Of a stretch of 64,000 bases of DNA, positions 33,725-44,503 are shown in pieces. Source of the stretch: Kalmusia sp. IMI 367209 (Eukaryota; Ascomycota; Dothideomycetes; Pleosporales; Didymosphaeriaceae); NCBI GenBank assembly GCA_027946365.1, contig JAPEUQ010000004.1:1612001-1676000 (forward strand). Reading direction: 5' to 3'. Under the pieces are notes generated by a model. The model saw only the letters and a list, made by a program, of their open reading frames with translations. It was not told the origin of the DNA and did no database searches. How positions within the stretch are numbered: position 1 is the stretch's first letter; every line of letters begins with the position of its first letter. The position numbers were made by a program, and so were the translations under genes.

Positions 33725-34675
33725 TCACGAAGTAGAATTCACCAAGGCAATTGCCTCTTTGACCACCGTATCCAGTGTCTGCATTGGAAGCCCCAGATCC
33801 TTGTTCCATACCTTTTGTTCCTTCTCAAAGTCATATCCCACATCCACATCACTAACGAAGCTGATCGCTAGAAGCGGATACGTCGCATTGAATTCCCCGG
33901 CATCAAACTTCGCCCTCAGTTCCTTGATCACTGGATCAGATTGCTTCTCCTCGATTGCGAACTTGTCACCAGTCTGCTTCTCCAAGCTCTCAACGATGTC
34001 CCTGGAGTTGGTAACAAAGTCAGAAAGGTACACTTGTTTGTTTGCCGTGAGATCAGGCTTGAGTAGAGCTTTGGCAACGCCTAGACCAGTGCTCGACGAC
34101 GTGGTGGCCGTGAAGCGCGAGCGACCCGAGTCCCAGATGGTGGCCTTGCGATTCTTGACGTCGATGCCGAGAAAGTTACCAGATTTGGCGGGATCCAGAC
34201 CCCAGTCCAGCCATGAGCCGCAAGAAATAGACGTCCATGTGAGCGCGCCGTTGGACTCCTCCGCCTTCTGAATGAGGTACTTTAGCATCTTGCCCTTCAA
34301 CTCGTACACGGGGACAAGACTGGTTGCTCTTGGATCCAGATTGTTGGCACCGAATTCTGAGGGGATCAAGCGTTTTACGCCTGCGGCTACTGCAGCGTCG
34401 ATGATGCGGAAGGCGAGATCATCTTTGATGATTGGTGTGGTGCTGATAGCCGATACCACGGCGTCCTGTTCTTTGAAAGCTTCTGTGAGTTCATCTAAAG
34501 TGTAGGCATCGGACACTGTTTTGACCGGCACGCCGGGTGGGAACTTTGCATGTGAACTGGCGCGGGTGAGGATTGTGACGTTGAAGCTCGGTTCGGCGAC
34601 GAGTGCAGCGAGAATTGGGGCGCCGACTGAGCCCGTGGCGCCCGCAATGAGGATATTTCTGAGAGGTGGAGACAT
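33725..34675 (-). CDS. NmrA-like/isoflavone reductase family protein
   Basis: Single exon, 316 residues from ATG 34675. The N-terminal NILIAGATGSVGAPIL is the GxxGxxG NAD(P)-binding motif of the NmrA/isoflavone-reductase branch of atypical SDRs. VVSAIST and AAGVKRLIPSEFGANN are the other family hallmarks. The conserved Lys region lies around YELKGKMLKYL, and a C-terminal domain follows. Members act either as NADPH-dependent reductases or as redox-sensing regulators, and sequence alone does not decide. No signal peptide, so probably cytosolic. A second, more distant member sits at 56714-57753. Confidence 0.85.
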   Translation of the reverse strand: MSPPLRNILIAGATGSVGAPILAALVAEPSFNVTILTRASSHAKFPPGVPVKTVSDAYTLDELTEAFKEQDAVVSAISTTPIIKDDLAFRIIDAAVAAGVKRLIPSEFGANNLDPRATSLVPVYELKGKMLKYLIQKAEESNGALTWTSISCGSWLDWGLDPAKSGNFLGIDVKNRKATIWDSGRSRFTATTSSSTGLGVAKALLKPDLTANKQVYLSDFVTNSRDIVESLEKQTGDKFAIEEKQSDPVIKELRAKFDAGEFNATYPLLAISFVSDVDVGYDFEKEQKVWNKDLGLPMQTLDTVVKEAIALVNSTS

Positions 34676-37600
34676 CGCAATCTGAGTGGTATGGAAAATG
34701 GTTGTTAAGGATTGAGTTTAGTGCCTGGAAACGTGCTTTGTCTGAAAGCCCGTAAGAGTCAACTGCAAGAGAGGTTATGCTAGGTTGGAGGACTGACCTA
34801 CCTTTATATCTTTTCTTCTTCCATATGGTCCAGAACGAACGTTTTCATCTCATTATAGTCTTCCTGATTTGGCAGGGGATGCCTAATCACGTTCGGCATC
34901 ATGCAATGCATCGGCCGCCGCTAGGCGATTATAACAGATTAATCATCGCAACCACGCTGTAGGTTCGCAAAAGTATCCGATAACCGAAGGATTGCGTAAT
35001 TTGAAAATTATTCGTTGACAAATCATCTAATTTTCCTATCATGAGATATTTCGGCTGCGGCGCAAGTGTGCAGTGGGGATTATGGTAACCACGCGATGTC
35101 TGCATAGTAATCGTGGTATGTACAGAATCAGCAAGAGGAGAGAAGAAAATATTTCAAAATAGTAAAGATTGCGGTATGTCCAGATGATAGACCCAGAGAT
35201 TTGATCAAAGATACGCAATGCACAGTCGCTGTGGTTCAGGTCAAGATAGCAATGTGATGACCGTCAGAGCCCCACTCTATTGAGTGTGCGACGCCCGAAA
35301 TGATTCAGATTGTTGCTCCATAACTTCGCACATGCCTAATGGCTGTCAAGAGTAAAGTACAAATAGGCGGCACTGTCGCCGGTGTGATCTAGAGCGAGCC
35401 GTTGTGGATGTGGGGAAACACGTCTCGGGCCGAAGCGGCATCACGACTTCTGTGACAGAAGGTTCCACTTCCTCTCTGTGTGTCTCCGACACCAAACACT
35501 CCTCTACCCATCTATTCACCCAACATCACTACCTCTTGTCTCATCTCGCGCGTAAGGCACATACCTTCAACACGCAGGGTTTCTCTTTGCGACCATGCTT
35601 GACCGTCGCTTGTGGGGCGTTCCTGCCTTCTGACCTTGACATCCTCCACCCGCAGCTGCCCAATTTGACATAACATAACCAAAGAGGAAGGCAAAGAGCT
35701 TGAAGTAATTACTTGCTTGTTCACAGGAGCGATCTGTAGGTTCGAGCTGCATGTTATCTATGTGGACGGCTTGGACGCGCCGTTTTCGTCGCCCGTGCTA
35801 TTCCGAGTCTTAGTATTGCATCCTATAACTTATGAGCTATTTAGTATCAACGGGGATCTCGCCAAAAGAGCTATGCATAGGTTATACGGCTGCACAGATC
35901 AAATCAGAAGTACTCGTGGGTCGAACCAAAGATGGTACTACACAGCAACCTAGATGGCTGTAGATGTATCATGGGAGCGTACCACAATGGGATGCCGCGG
36001 CCAGAACCATCGCACCCTGCGTCGGAGCGTAGTTTGAGATGGGCGCTCACTCGTCGAAACCATTGCCACGCTCTGAGACATCGCCACTGGTCTTCTCCCC
36101 TCGCCCGTCAAATCGTTTCATATGGAACGCTCGCGTACAACGCCTGCAACGTGGCAGAGCTATATTCTCGTGGAACCGTGCTGAACTTACGAACGATGGC
36201 TTTTCCTTTGATGGGTGATGACCGCGACTGCTGGTTGACGAACCTAGAGCTCGGCACAAGGTTGCAATCTTCACGATTGCCCCAGTCACAGTTGACGCCG
36301 CATAGTGAGGAATGGGATCATAGGTGTAATTGTGTTGGCCGTCACTAAAAGCAACTGTTGGGGATGCCCATTGGGACTTGCTTTTGCCTTCAAATGGCTT
36401 TCTCCACATCATCACACCCTGTGGTTTTGAAGAAGGATGCGTTACATCGAATGCTTGCGTTACCTTTGATACACAAACACCTACTGATTGGCCTCGCGAG
36501 ATACTCGTTGGTTAACTGACTACGTCTCTAGCCTTTATTTTGCCTATTCGCTCGGACTCTACATCTCTCAATTCTGCTGTCCCTTCCTGGATCAACCATC
36601 TCTCTACGGGTCGGATACATCACAAAATACAATCTACTGCTTTGCTGGCACTGACTCCTTGAAGTTTGGTTCGTATGCAGCCACAATTAAGATTGGGAAG
36701 CGGAAGCGAAAGCTCGTGGTCTGCAAATTTGGCGTATTCTTGTCCCACCACGACCATTTCGCGAGGCGGTGTGAAAAGACTGTACGTTACGCAAAGCTTT
36801 TACGAGCAGCTTTGTGTGTGAGTTCATGCATTACCGATGCTCCTGCATGATGGAGCTGCAATAGCTTCCTTTGTACGTGAAGGCGGTGTACAAGCGTTCC
36901 CCATTGCGCGGTTTCCTTTCAGTCCAGCCTATGCCGTGATACTTTATCGCTACACAGCATGTCGAGCAAGGGTGTGTCCGGTCAATGATTCAAATCCGAC
37001 CAAGTGCTACCACCACAGCATACGCGACGTCAGGGTTCAACGGGTGGAATAAAAATCTCCATGTGTGTCTTCTCCGCGTGCGCATGTAGCTGCATCCGAC
37101 GGTGTGGTTGGCATACTAGGCTTCTCGATTTACAAGGACAAAGTTGCTCGTCTGTGTGGGCTCTGCTACACCACCTTCATGCAGTGTTCCGAGATCGGCG
37201 CTAGAGTCTCCCGATGTTGGTTTCGAGGATTGAACATCAGTACGCGCTTGAAGCTGAGCCGGAAGGTATCGTGCACGAATTATAATAATAACAGACGGCA
37301 CAGAATCGACCATTAACCGCGCAATCTACAATTGCATCAGCGCGCCTAACGAACGAAAGTAGAATGTTCGACAATCCTTGCGCTAGACCCGACCGCCGGG
37401 TGTGCATAGAGTAGGTCGATACAGGCTAAGCTCCGACTGGCCGTTCCGAACAGCTCATACAGTGCCAGACCATGCGCGTTTCTGCAAGCCATCTAGATCC
37501 CCCGCCCACTATGGTGTTCGAGCACCTCCGTAAGAAGGAAGCGACTCTGCGGGGCAGAGAGGCAATTCTTGTTCAGGGTTGTGTCCGTGCTGCTGTCTGT

Positions 37601-37731
37601 TATATTTGACCCTGCATTGACAGCGGCAAGTTCATAAAGGATACACAGGCCACGTTCTTCAGCTTTGCTTTTTTGACACTTGACGTGGAGAGCGGGCAGA
37701 TCACCCAGAACTTGTAGCTCTTTTCGGATGA
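34676..37731. other. 3-kb gene-poor interval
   Basis: The longest stretch in the window without a confident gene. Short ORFs occur on both strands, but only the candidate at 36108-36412 has splice-site support. No transposase, reverse transcriptase, terminal repeat or tandem array was recognised. A 120-codon plus-strand ORF at 36488-36850 starts with TTG and has no family resemblance. Confidence 0.5.
36108..36412 (-). CDS. Candidate small spliced gene, unknown
   Basis: Open reading frame from ATG 36412 (MMWRKPFEGKSKSQW) to a strong donor GTAAGT after 36191. A 47-bp intron ends in TTGCAG, and a 12-codon exon (36143-36108) ends in ALYASVPYETI and stop, 85 residues in total. The frame also remains open upstream of the ATG to about 36510, so there may be an earlier exon. 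I do not recognise the protein. Support is the intron signals and frame continuity only; it could be a remnant or chance. Confidence 0.25.
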
Positions 37732-39670
37732 ATGGGCAGTATGGCTTCCGCCACACCCACTTCACAGGCACCTACCATGGCACACTTTGAACATACACTC
37801 GTTGCTTCCACAACTGAAGACGCTCCATCAAATTTGCCAACGAGCCCCGAAAACACGTCGAATGCGGACAGAACGTCCGGAAGCCTGGCCAACACACAAA
37901 GTTCCTCCTCGACCTTCGCTCTTGAACATGCGAGCAATAAACAACAGCGCAGCTCCTTGTGCCCGACAAGCATGTCAACCTCATCGACCGTGAATGAGAG
38001 ATCGCCTATCGGAGAACGACCCTCAGTGCCAACGCTACTCTGCTTTTCAGCACTCACGCTGAGTATTTTCCTTGCTGCGCTCGACACCGTCTTGATACCT
38101 ACGGCACTGCCGTCGATATCTCGCGACTTTCACATTCCGGATTCGCTTTATGTATGGACAGGCTCAGCTTATTTGCTTGCGAACGCCGCGAGTATACCCT
38201 TGTGGGGTAAACTCAGCGATGTTTTTGGGCGTAAACCGGTCATCTTGCTCGCCAACTCTATCTTCCTAGTGGGCAGTATTCTGTGTGCTGTAAGCATCTG
38301 TGCATCAATGCTCGTTGCTGGACGATCTGTGCAGGGGTTGGGCGGGGGTGGAATCAATGTGCTAGTGTATGTTTGCGTTGCCGATTTATTCGCTATCCGG
38401 TAAGTTCCTGTCTCAACATATGCGTCGAACGCTATTGACCTAGAAGTGACCGATCATTTTATATGGGAATAGTTGGAGCCATGTATGCAATTGCATCGGC
38501 CTTGGGGCCTGTTCTTGGAGGCGTCTTTGCCCAGTACCTCAGCTGGCGATGGTGCTTTTACATCAACAGTAAGATGTCAATGACGAACTCTTCGAGCAAA
38601 AGCTGACATCACCAGTCCCTCTTGTCTCTATAGCCATCCTGACATTGTATTTTACTGTTCGTCTGCACGACCCACGGACTCCATTCATAGAGGGCATCGC
38701 ATCCCTTGACTGGCTTGGAATTTTCACAATACTCCTCGCAACCATCCTGCTCCTCGTCGGATTGCAGCTTGGCGGTACATCATCTTATGTCTCACCTCTC
38801 GTCGTCTGTTTCCTAGTATTTGGAGCCTCGGCATACCTGATATTTCCTTGGACGCAATGGTGGTACGAAAAGCATCGTGGTTCGCCCATCATGCCTCTTC
38901 GCATCTTCCGCGACGTATCCAACCTCTCTGCTCTTGGCGTATGCGCCTGTGACGCACTTGTATTCAACTCTGTTGCATATTTCTTGCCGCTCTACTTCCA
39001 GCTCATACTCTCGGCTTCACCAAAAACCTCCGGCGTCTACATGCTTGCCGTTGCGATTCCGCTTGCAATCGTTTCTTTCCTCGGCGGCTGGGCGATCGAA
39101 AGCACGGGTCGATACCTCGAGGTTCTCCAAGCCGGTCTCACATTCATGACCGTCGGTGTCGCGCTTTTCATCTCTTTCAGTCCGACCCGAGATTTGGCGA
39201 AGATCATCGTCTTCCTTATCGTGATCGGCATCGGCTTTGGTCCCAATTTCAACGCCCCACTCATCGCTTTACAGACGCGCATTCGCGAATCAGACATGGC
39301 CAGCGGCACCTCAGCCTTCGGCTTTGTACGTATGATGAGTGGTGCGATTGGCGTTGTTGCTGGCCAGGTCGTGTTTCAGATACTTATGCGTCCGCGGCTG
39401 TCGTCATTTATTGACGTCGGGCTGACGGAGGAGTTTGCAGAGTCACTGGCTGGCGGGGAAGCAATTTCGCAGGCTAGTAGAGTGGCACTGTTGGCTGACT
39501 CACAAAAGGATGTTGTAAGAGGGGAGATCTTAGAAGCGCTGAGAGGGGTGTGGATTCTTTACACAGTGTTCAGTGCACTAGGATTGTGTGTGTCCTTTGG
39601 CATCAAGAGGGGAAGGCTAGAAAGAAATGTCAACAGTGAGAAAAGAAGTGAGGAACAGATTGCGGGGTGA
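37732..39670 (+). CDS. MFS multidrug transporter, DHA2 (14-span) type
   Basis: Three exons: 37732-38399, 38447-38568 and 38616-39670, about 614 residues. Exon 2 has a tandem acceptor (TAGAAG at 38441-38446). Using the second AG gives the family-typical AIRDRSFYMG, and using the first adds one Ser codon. The N-terminal 100 residues are Ser/Thr/Asn-rich and cytosolic. The core begins with [17 protein letters not shown] (TM1), then [26 protein letters not shown] (motif A; quoted here as separate short motifs). [12 protein letters not shown] and [13 protein letters not shown] (motif C-like) follow. About 14 hydrophobic segments can be counted. DHA2 pumps export drugs, toxins or small metabolites with proton antiport. 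No biosynthetic cluster is adjacent. Confidence 0.87.
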
Positions 39671-39751
39671 GGAAGCATGGTCACAGAGATAGAGGTATAT
39701 GTAACGAGAACAAATATTCTATATTCGAATTGACCCGGGATCTCCTACTCC

Positions 39752-40736
39752 ATGATCGCACGTCGGATTAACGCAATATTAATGAAAATTGTTTTGCAGC
39801 CTGCTCTTTCTTTCGATGCCAATTGTCCTTTTCGTGTTAAATTCGCCATCAGACCGCTAATGAACTTTCACTGGCGCGATGGTGACAATCTTCCACCTCT
39901 CGAGTCGTTGCAGCTTCCAAACAGTAAATACAATCTATCAGTAGACCTAAAAGAGATGTGGACGCGTTGCATAGACTTGGGGGCTCTTAAACAACTAGAT
40001 GTTGACAAAACTGCACCGAAGCATCTTTTTGAGGCACTCACTGGCCGCGTACCTCAACTCAAAGTCTTACAGTTTGGAACTAATGATGTGTTATTTGGCG
40101 ATTCAAACTGGAAGTGCGACGACTTGAGTACATTAGCCTAATTCCTCAACTCAATCGTGGCACTGGAAGAGATTAAACTTGAAGCTCATAGTCAGCCAGA
40201 ATACGAGGAAATGCTGTGTGCATTGATTCAGTCTCATGGACGTCACCTTCAACGGCTGATCATCAGTGTGCCTCTCTGGATTGGATCAATTGACAGTCAA
40301 GAAGAGGCTATTATTTTTCTGCTGAAAAACTTATCCATGATTGCGTATGCAAATGTTAGATTGCTTGGAACGTTGTATGAAGGACGCTGGCCTCTCCGTG
40401 TGACCTTTCCGGGCAGGATACTGTGACACACTAAGAGAAGTTTGCTTCGATGTCAAAACTGGGGCGGATGGGATCATTGCCCATGCATGTGTATGGCTCT
40501 TACCTTGGAAGGAATCTGATTCAGGCTATTATACTCTAGATGATCCGTTTACATCTACACGTCTATACATCTATACATCCCCAAACATGCGATACAAAGT
40601 TGACTTTTGCGAGCTGCATCCACCAACGCAATGTACAAGGTCCCACAAGATGAAGGAATGGTTTCAGTATTACACTCATTGCTGGCCAATTGGTGAGACA
40701 TCTGAATGCTACCAGATTTTGTCTTGGTATACGTGA
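39752..40736 (+). pseudogene. Decayed F-box/LRR-type protein gene
   Basis: Three collinear segments of one protein are visible. The first frame (39752-40141) reads WRDGDNLPPLESLQLP, then WTRCIDLGALKQLDVD and LTGRVPQLKVLQFG, a pattern common in Dothideomycete F-box-like proteins. It is interrupted by an in-frame TAA (40139-40141), then resumes in the same frame with FLNSIVALEEIKLEAH up to about 40415. It then shifts frame and continues as YCDTLREVCFDVK through LLPWKE to a stop at 40734-40736. The N-terminal F-box is missing; the upstream neighbour is the MFS gene. At least one nonsense and one frameshift lesion indicate an inactivated copy. The TAA could come from CAA by a C-to-T change, which would fit repeat-induced point mutation, but this is only suggestive. 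Confidence 0.65.
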
Positions 40737-41020
40737 TTCCTTAGCAATCTTCACACAAATGGACACATTGCACACTACATCAATAGTTAATAAGAGGGCG
40801 CATCGTACTCTTGCTCTAAATTTCATGTGTCATCTACTTCTGCCGACATGTGTCGCATAAAGGAACAACAAACTAAGCGACACTTCTTAACGCTCGTTCA
40901 AGAGAATGACTATCTATCTGCACACCTTACACTCCGTATATCCTTGTAAATCATAACAGAAACCCGAGAATCATGTCCGTCCCTGCGCAGCACAATAACA
41001 ATCACTGGCATACGAATCCA

Positions 41021-43332
41021 TCAGTCGAACCGATCCAAGCCGTACCGTCTCCACATGATCCTCTTCTCCCTCTCCGAGAGATTCTTCCCATACATCTTGC
41101 CGCACGTAAGCCACCCCTTCTTCGCCGCGGCCACATACTCCGTCCCATTCACACTCTTGTCATCCAGATACTCATCCACTGTCTTTTTCCAATCAGGACC
41201 GGATCCGATGAAAATATTGCCCGCACACGTGTTGCACGCGCTCTCGGATAACTTCTTCGCCATGATTCGTGCGGATTCTTCATCCGTCTTGGGTCTCTTG
41301 ACGTACTCAGGTAGTTTTGCAGCGATTTTATCGATTGCCTGGGCGAACGCAGACAGGACCTCGCCGTGGGAAGGTGGAGAAGAGGCAAAGATCCAGTCTG
41401 GACGGCCGACGGCGGCGTAGCCAGGGGCGCAAAGATCCACGGAGCTCTGCATAATGGCGCCTGGGTTTGAGGACAGGCAAATTTGGTCCATGCGCTCAAC
41501 GGCCATTGCAGGATACTGGAAGAAATGACCATAGTGTGGGTTGTCGACGAGGCCGGCGAAGAGGGAACCGTGTTGTTGTTGGAAGCGGTCTAAGGCATTG
41601 CGGCATTGGTCGCTGCAAAGGCGCTTGATCATGTGCTCGTAGGGGATGACTTCATGGGTGGCGACCTGCGGAGATGATTGTTAGTATCGGTGTCAGGTGT
41701 ATAATACGTGAAGAAGTAACTTACCGTCTGGGTGAAGCCAATTCCGCATGGCATATCTCTTATACCGTCATGCAGCACCTGTAAGGCTTTCTTGGGCGCG
41801 TCCTTGTTGTTCATTATGTTACGGAGGCCCTGGAGTGCATGGTAGTTCTCGTTCCAACCGTGGAGAATTGCTTTCGTTTCCTCGGAGAATTCAGGCTTGT
41901 CGATATTGCAAGGCTTGTCCTCACACCACCATCCAAACTCTGTCCACTTTCTAGTCACCCTCTTCTGGACGAGAGCGGCGTAGTCGCCTTTACATCTGTT
42001 CATCGCAGCAAACATTTTGGTGCGGAACTCTGAAAGACCAAGCGCTTCCCCAGTAGCAGGATTCAGGATCTGTCCGAATTCGAAGCTGCTCGTCTTTCGC
42101 TCCAACCAATCCAAGGTGCAAAAACCACAATCGGTCTCGCCAGCTCCCGGGCCAACTTCGCGGCTCGGGACTGTCACGATGTACGTTCTGTCTTGGCCAG
42201 TGGATGAGAGCGAGCTGACTGCTCGTCTCTCGGACGGTATGGTCTTCTTCTCCGAAGTCTGCGCCATGAATTGTGCTAAGCCGTTCATATGCGCTTCGTT
42301 CTTCCCATCGACAATGCCCCACTTCATCCACAGGTCTGCTGCACAAGTGTTCCATTCCGTCTTTGACTGTCTCCTAGGCGGTGGTGCACAAAGACGATCG
42401 TACCTCTCCATCAAGTTTCTCGTAACGTGTACCGGACCTTCTTCGATCTTGCCTTTCTCAAAGTACGCCTTGCCGTTGTTACCATAGCTTACGAAGTCGA
42501 AGCGATCGGTTCTGTTCCTGCAGCTGTTGACCAAGGGAGTAGCAAGTTGCCTGATCGAGGCCCGGCATTGGTTTGTGCAGACAGCCTCGTTGTACATGAA
42601 AGGGTCTGCTCCATCCGCATTAACTTGATCAACATCCCCATTATCCCAGGCAGAGGACAGTAGCATGCGATGACAAGGTATGCCAGCTCCATGCTTTTCC
42701 CAACTAGTCTTGCAAGCGTCATTGGCACCATCCTCGAGAGCAGGGTAAAGCTTATGCAGCTTCAAATTGTAGTCCTGGGAGCCGGAAGCCTTCCATGCTG
42801 CCTCCTTAGCATCTACCTTGGTGCCATAGATGAAGACCAGGGCGATGACCACGACGATAATCACAATAGTGACGATGGTGGAGATCATGAGACAGCAAAG
42901 CCACGTCTTGAACAGTTTCCGTAAGATCCGAACGAAGGCTCGCTGGCGTTTGGCGGGATCAGCGATGCCTTGGGCGTCCTCGCCTTCAACAGGTGCTGCG
43001 TCGGGATCGTCGCGGTACGGAGGCGGGTTTTCGTGTTCCTCTTCGGATGTTGCAAGAGCATCAGGATCATCGCGATAGGGTGTGAATGTTTCGTTTCGGG
43101 CCGGAAGCTGTGAATTGATTTGATTCGGGTCTTGACCCTGCAGGATCCTCTGTGTACGGGCATATCGTTGACTCTCTTGTTCTTCTAGGGCGAGGGCAAG
43201 GGCAAAATCGGCATCCTCCTGCTCTTGAGCGGCATATACTTCACCCTCGGCGATAGTGTGTAGGGATAGGGCATCGGATGCAGTTGCAGGGTCATCTTCA
43301 ACAGCAGGTGTGGGCTCCTGGCCAGCAGCCAT
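41021..43332 (-). CDS. Single-pass type II membrane protein with UIM-like helix and PPPY motif, unknown
   Basis: Two exons, 43332-41725 and 41665-41021, phase 0 (donor GTAAGT, acceptor CCGCAG), 750 residues. The cytosolic N-terminus (1-144) contains an acidic, Ala-rich helix at about 39-55 (DADFALALALEEQE) that resembles a ubiquitin-interacting motif but lacks the consensus Ser. It also has two PYRDDPDA repeats (85-92 and 105-112); the second forms a PPPY WW-domain ligand at 103-106. One strongly hydrophobic segment at about 145-168 follows a basic patch, giving type II topology. The lumenal part of about 580 residues has many Cys (AVCTNQCRAS, CGFCTLDWL, WWCEDKPC, LCSDQCRNAL, CNTCAGN), suggesting disulphides. 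I do not recognise a named family. Confidence 0.8.
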
Positions 43333-43812
43333 GTTGATGTGATGCGACGGTCGTGTAAGGGAGACAGATATGTAATTCCTGGTCCCTTTAATGCTCTGAG
43401 AGATGGGGAATGCTGAAGGTGGGTACGCGAGGTGGTTGAGCTGCGGGGCGCGTAGGCCAGAGTGGCGTCTGAATCGATAAATGGGATACCGGTGAGGATC
43501 GGGATCCTTGCGAACAGTCTCCTTGACGGGATACGGTTGGGGGCTGAGCGGTGCATTGCACCAATCGTGGCGGTTACCGAGCCATTGCCGCCTACTGGTG
43601 GTCGACTACTTTGGGATGCAAAGATAGCATGCGATAGTTTTCCAGGCGGTAGTCAGTCCAGGACCATCACCTATCTGAGGACCTGTTTTCACGTGATCAT
43701 TCCTCACATGATAGGCACTATCGCCGTTAAATCCGTCCACATCATTCGCAGCACGCCAAAGGTAATCGTGAAGCTGCCGCCGCCCTGCGACAGTGGCCAT
43801 CGCCAGCCCACC
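43333..43812. promoter_or_regulatory. Divergent promoter between membrane protein and Ras-like gene
   Basis: 480 bp between head-to-head starts. It contains the TCACGTGAT element at 43689-43697. The plus-strand frame of the GTPase stays open upstream to 43462, so a longer N-terminus cannot be excluded, but the G1 motif spacing favours ATG 43813. Confidence 0.4.
43689..43697. promoter_or_regulatory. CACGTG E-box element (TCACGTGAT)
   Basis: Same nine bases as at 9691 and 50858, here 116 bp upstream of the Ras-like start codon. A candidate site for a basic helix-loop-helix factor such as a Cbf1 relative. Confidence 0.35.
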
Positions 43813-44445
43813 ATGCCCTACGATCCATCGCTCCCGCCGCCGCAAGTGAGCGTTCTGCTGCTGGGCGACGAGGAGGTCGGCAAATCCACGTTCCTGTCGC
43901 GTCTCTCCCTCGGCATCCGCCCGCACGATGACGATGACCTCCCACCGTACTCGCTCCCGACGCTGCGCGACATGGACCAGCCCTTTACCTTCAACATCTC
44001 GCTCTACGCGCGCCCCTACACACTCGCCTTTTCCGACACAGCCTCGCCCACGTCCTACACACTGCTCCACCCCGACTTCATCATCCTTTGCTACGACATA
44101 TCGCGCCGCAGCACGCTCGAGTCGCTGCGCACGCGCTGGCTACCCATTGTCAATAGCCACTTCAACTACGATGAGGCATTGCCTGTCATGGTACTTGGCC
44201 TGAAGCGTGATCTGCGGCGCGAATGGACAGATGAGGAGAAGAAGGACGACGGGAGGGGCGAATGCCTCATGCCGCAAGAGGGTGTGGGCATCGCGACCGA
44301 GATGCTATGCGATCGGTATGCCGAATGCAGCGCCGTCACGGGCGAATTGTGCAGGGAGGTGTTGGAGGATGTGGCTAAGACTTGTGCGAAAACGACGACA
44401 GAGAAAGGTGCGAAGAGCGAGGGGACTAGCTGTGCCATCATGTGA
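43813..44445 (+). CDS. Divergent Ras/Rho-like small GTPase with CAAX end
   Basis: Single exon, 210 residues. G1/P-loop is GDEEVGKST (about 18-26). The switch region is unusual: Thr in LPTLRDMD may be the G2 Thr. The expected DTAGQ (G3) reads DTASP, with Ser in place of the Gly and no catalytic Gln. The expected NKxD (G4) reads LKRDL. The G5-like ECSAVTG is present near 175. The C-terminus is CAIM, a CAAX box with Met favouring farnesylation, preceded by a short Lys-rich tail. The length fits Ras/Rho proteins. Loss of the G3 Gly and Gln suggests altered or absent GTP hydrolysis, so it may act as a constitutively bound switch or pseudoGTPase. The family is clear, the subfamily is not. Confidence 0.8.
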   Translation: MPYDPSLPPPQVSVLLLGDEEVGKSTFLSRLSLGIRPHDDDDLPPYSLPTLRDMDQPFTFNISLYARPYTLAFSDTASPTSYTLLHPDFIILCYDISRRSTLESLRTRWLPIVNSHFNYDEALPVMVLGLKRDLRREWTDEEKKDDGRGECLMPQEGVGIATEMLCDRYAECSAVTGELCREVLEDVAKTCAKTTTEKGAKSEGTSCAIM

Positions 44446-44503
44446 CCATGCTACAATATGATCTACGGCTACTGTTCAGCTCCTTACTTGGATACCAACG
44501 GCC

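Noticed and set aside
36488..36850. 120-codon plus-strand ORF
   Set aside because: Starts with TTG rather than ATG, has no family resemblance and lies antisense to the open stretch upstream of another weak candidate.
34676..37731. Possible transposon in the gene-poor interval
   Set aside because: No transposase or reverse transcriptase frame, no terminal repeats and no target-site duplications recognised by eye.
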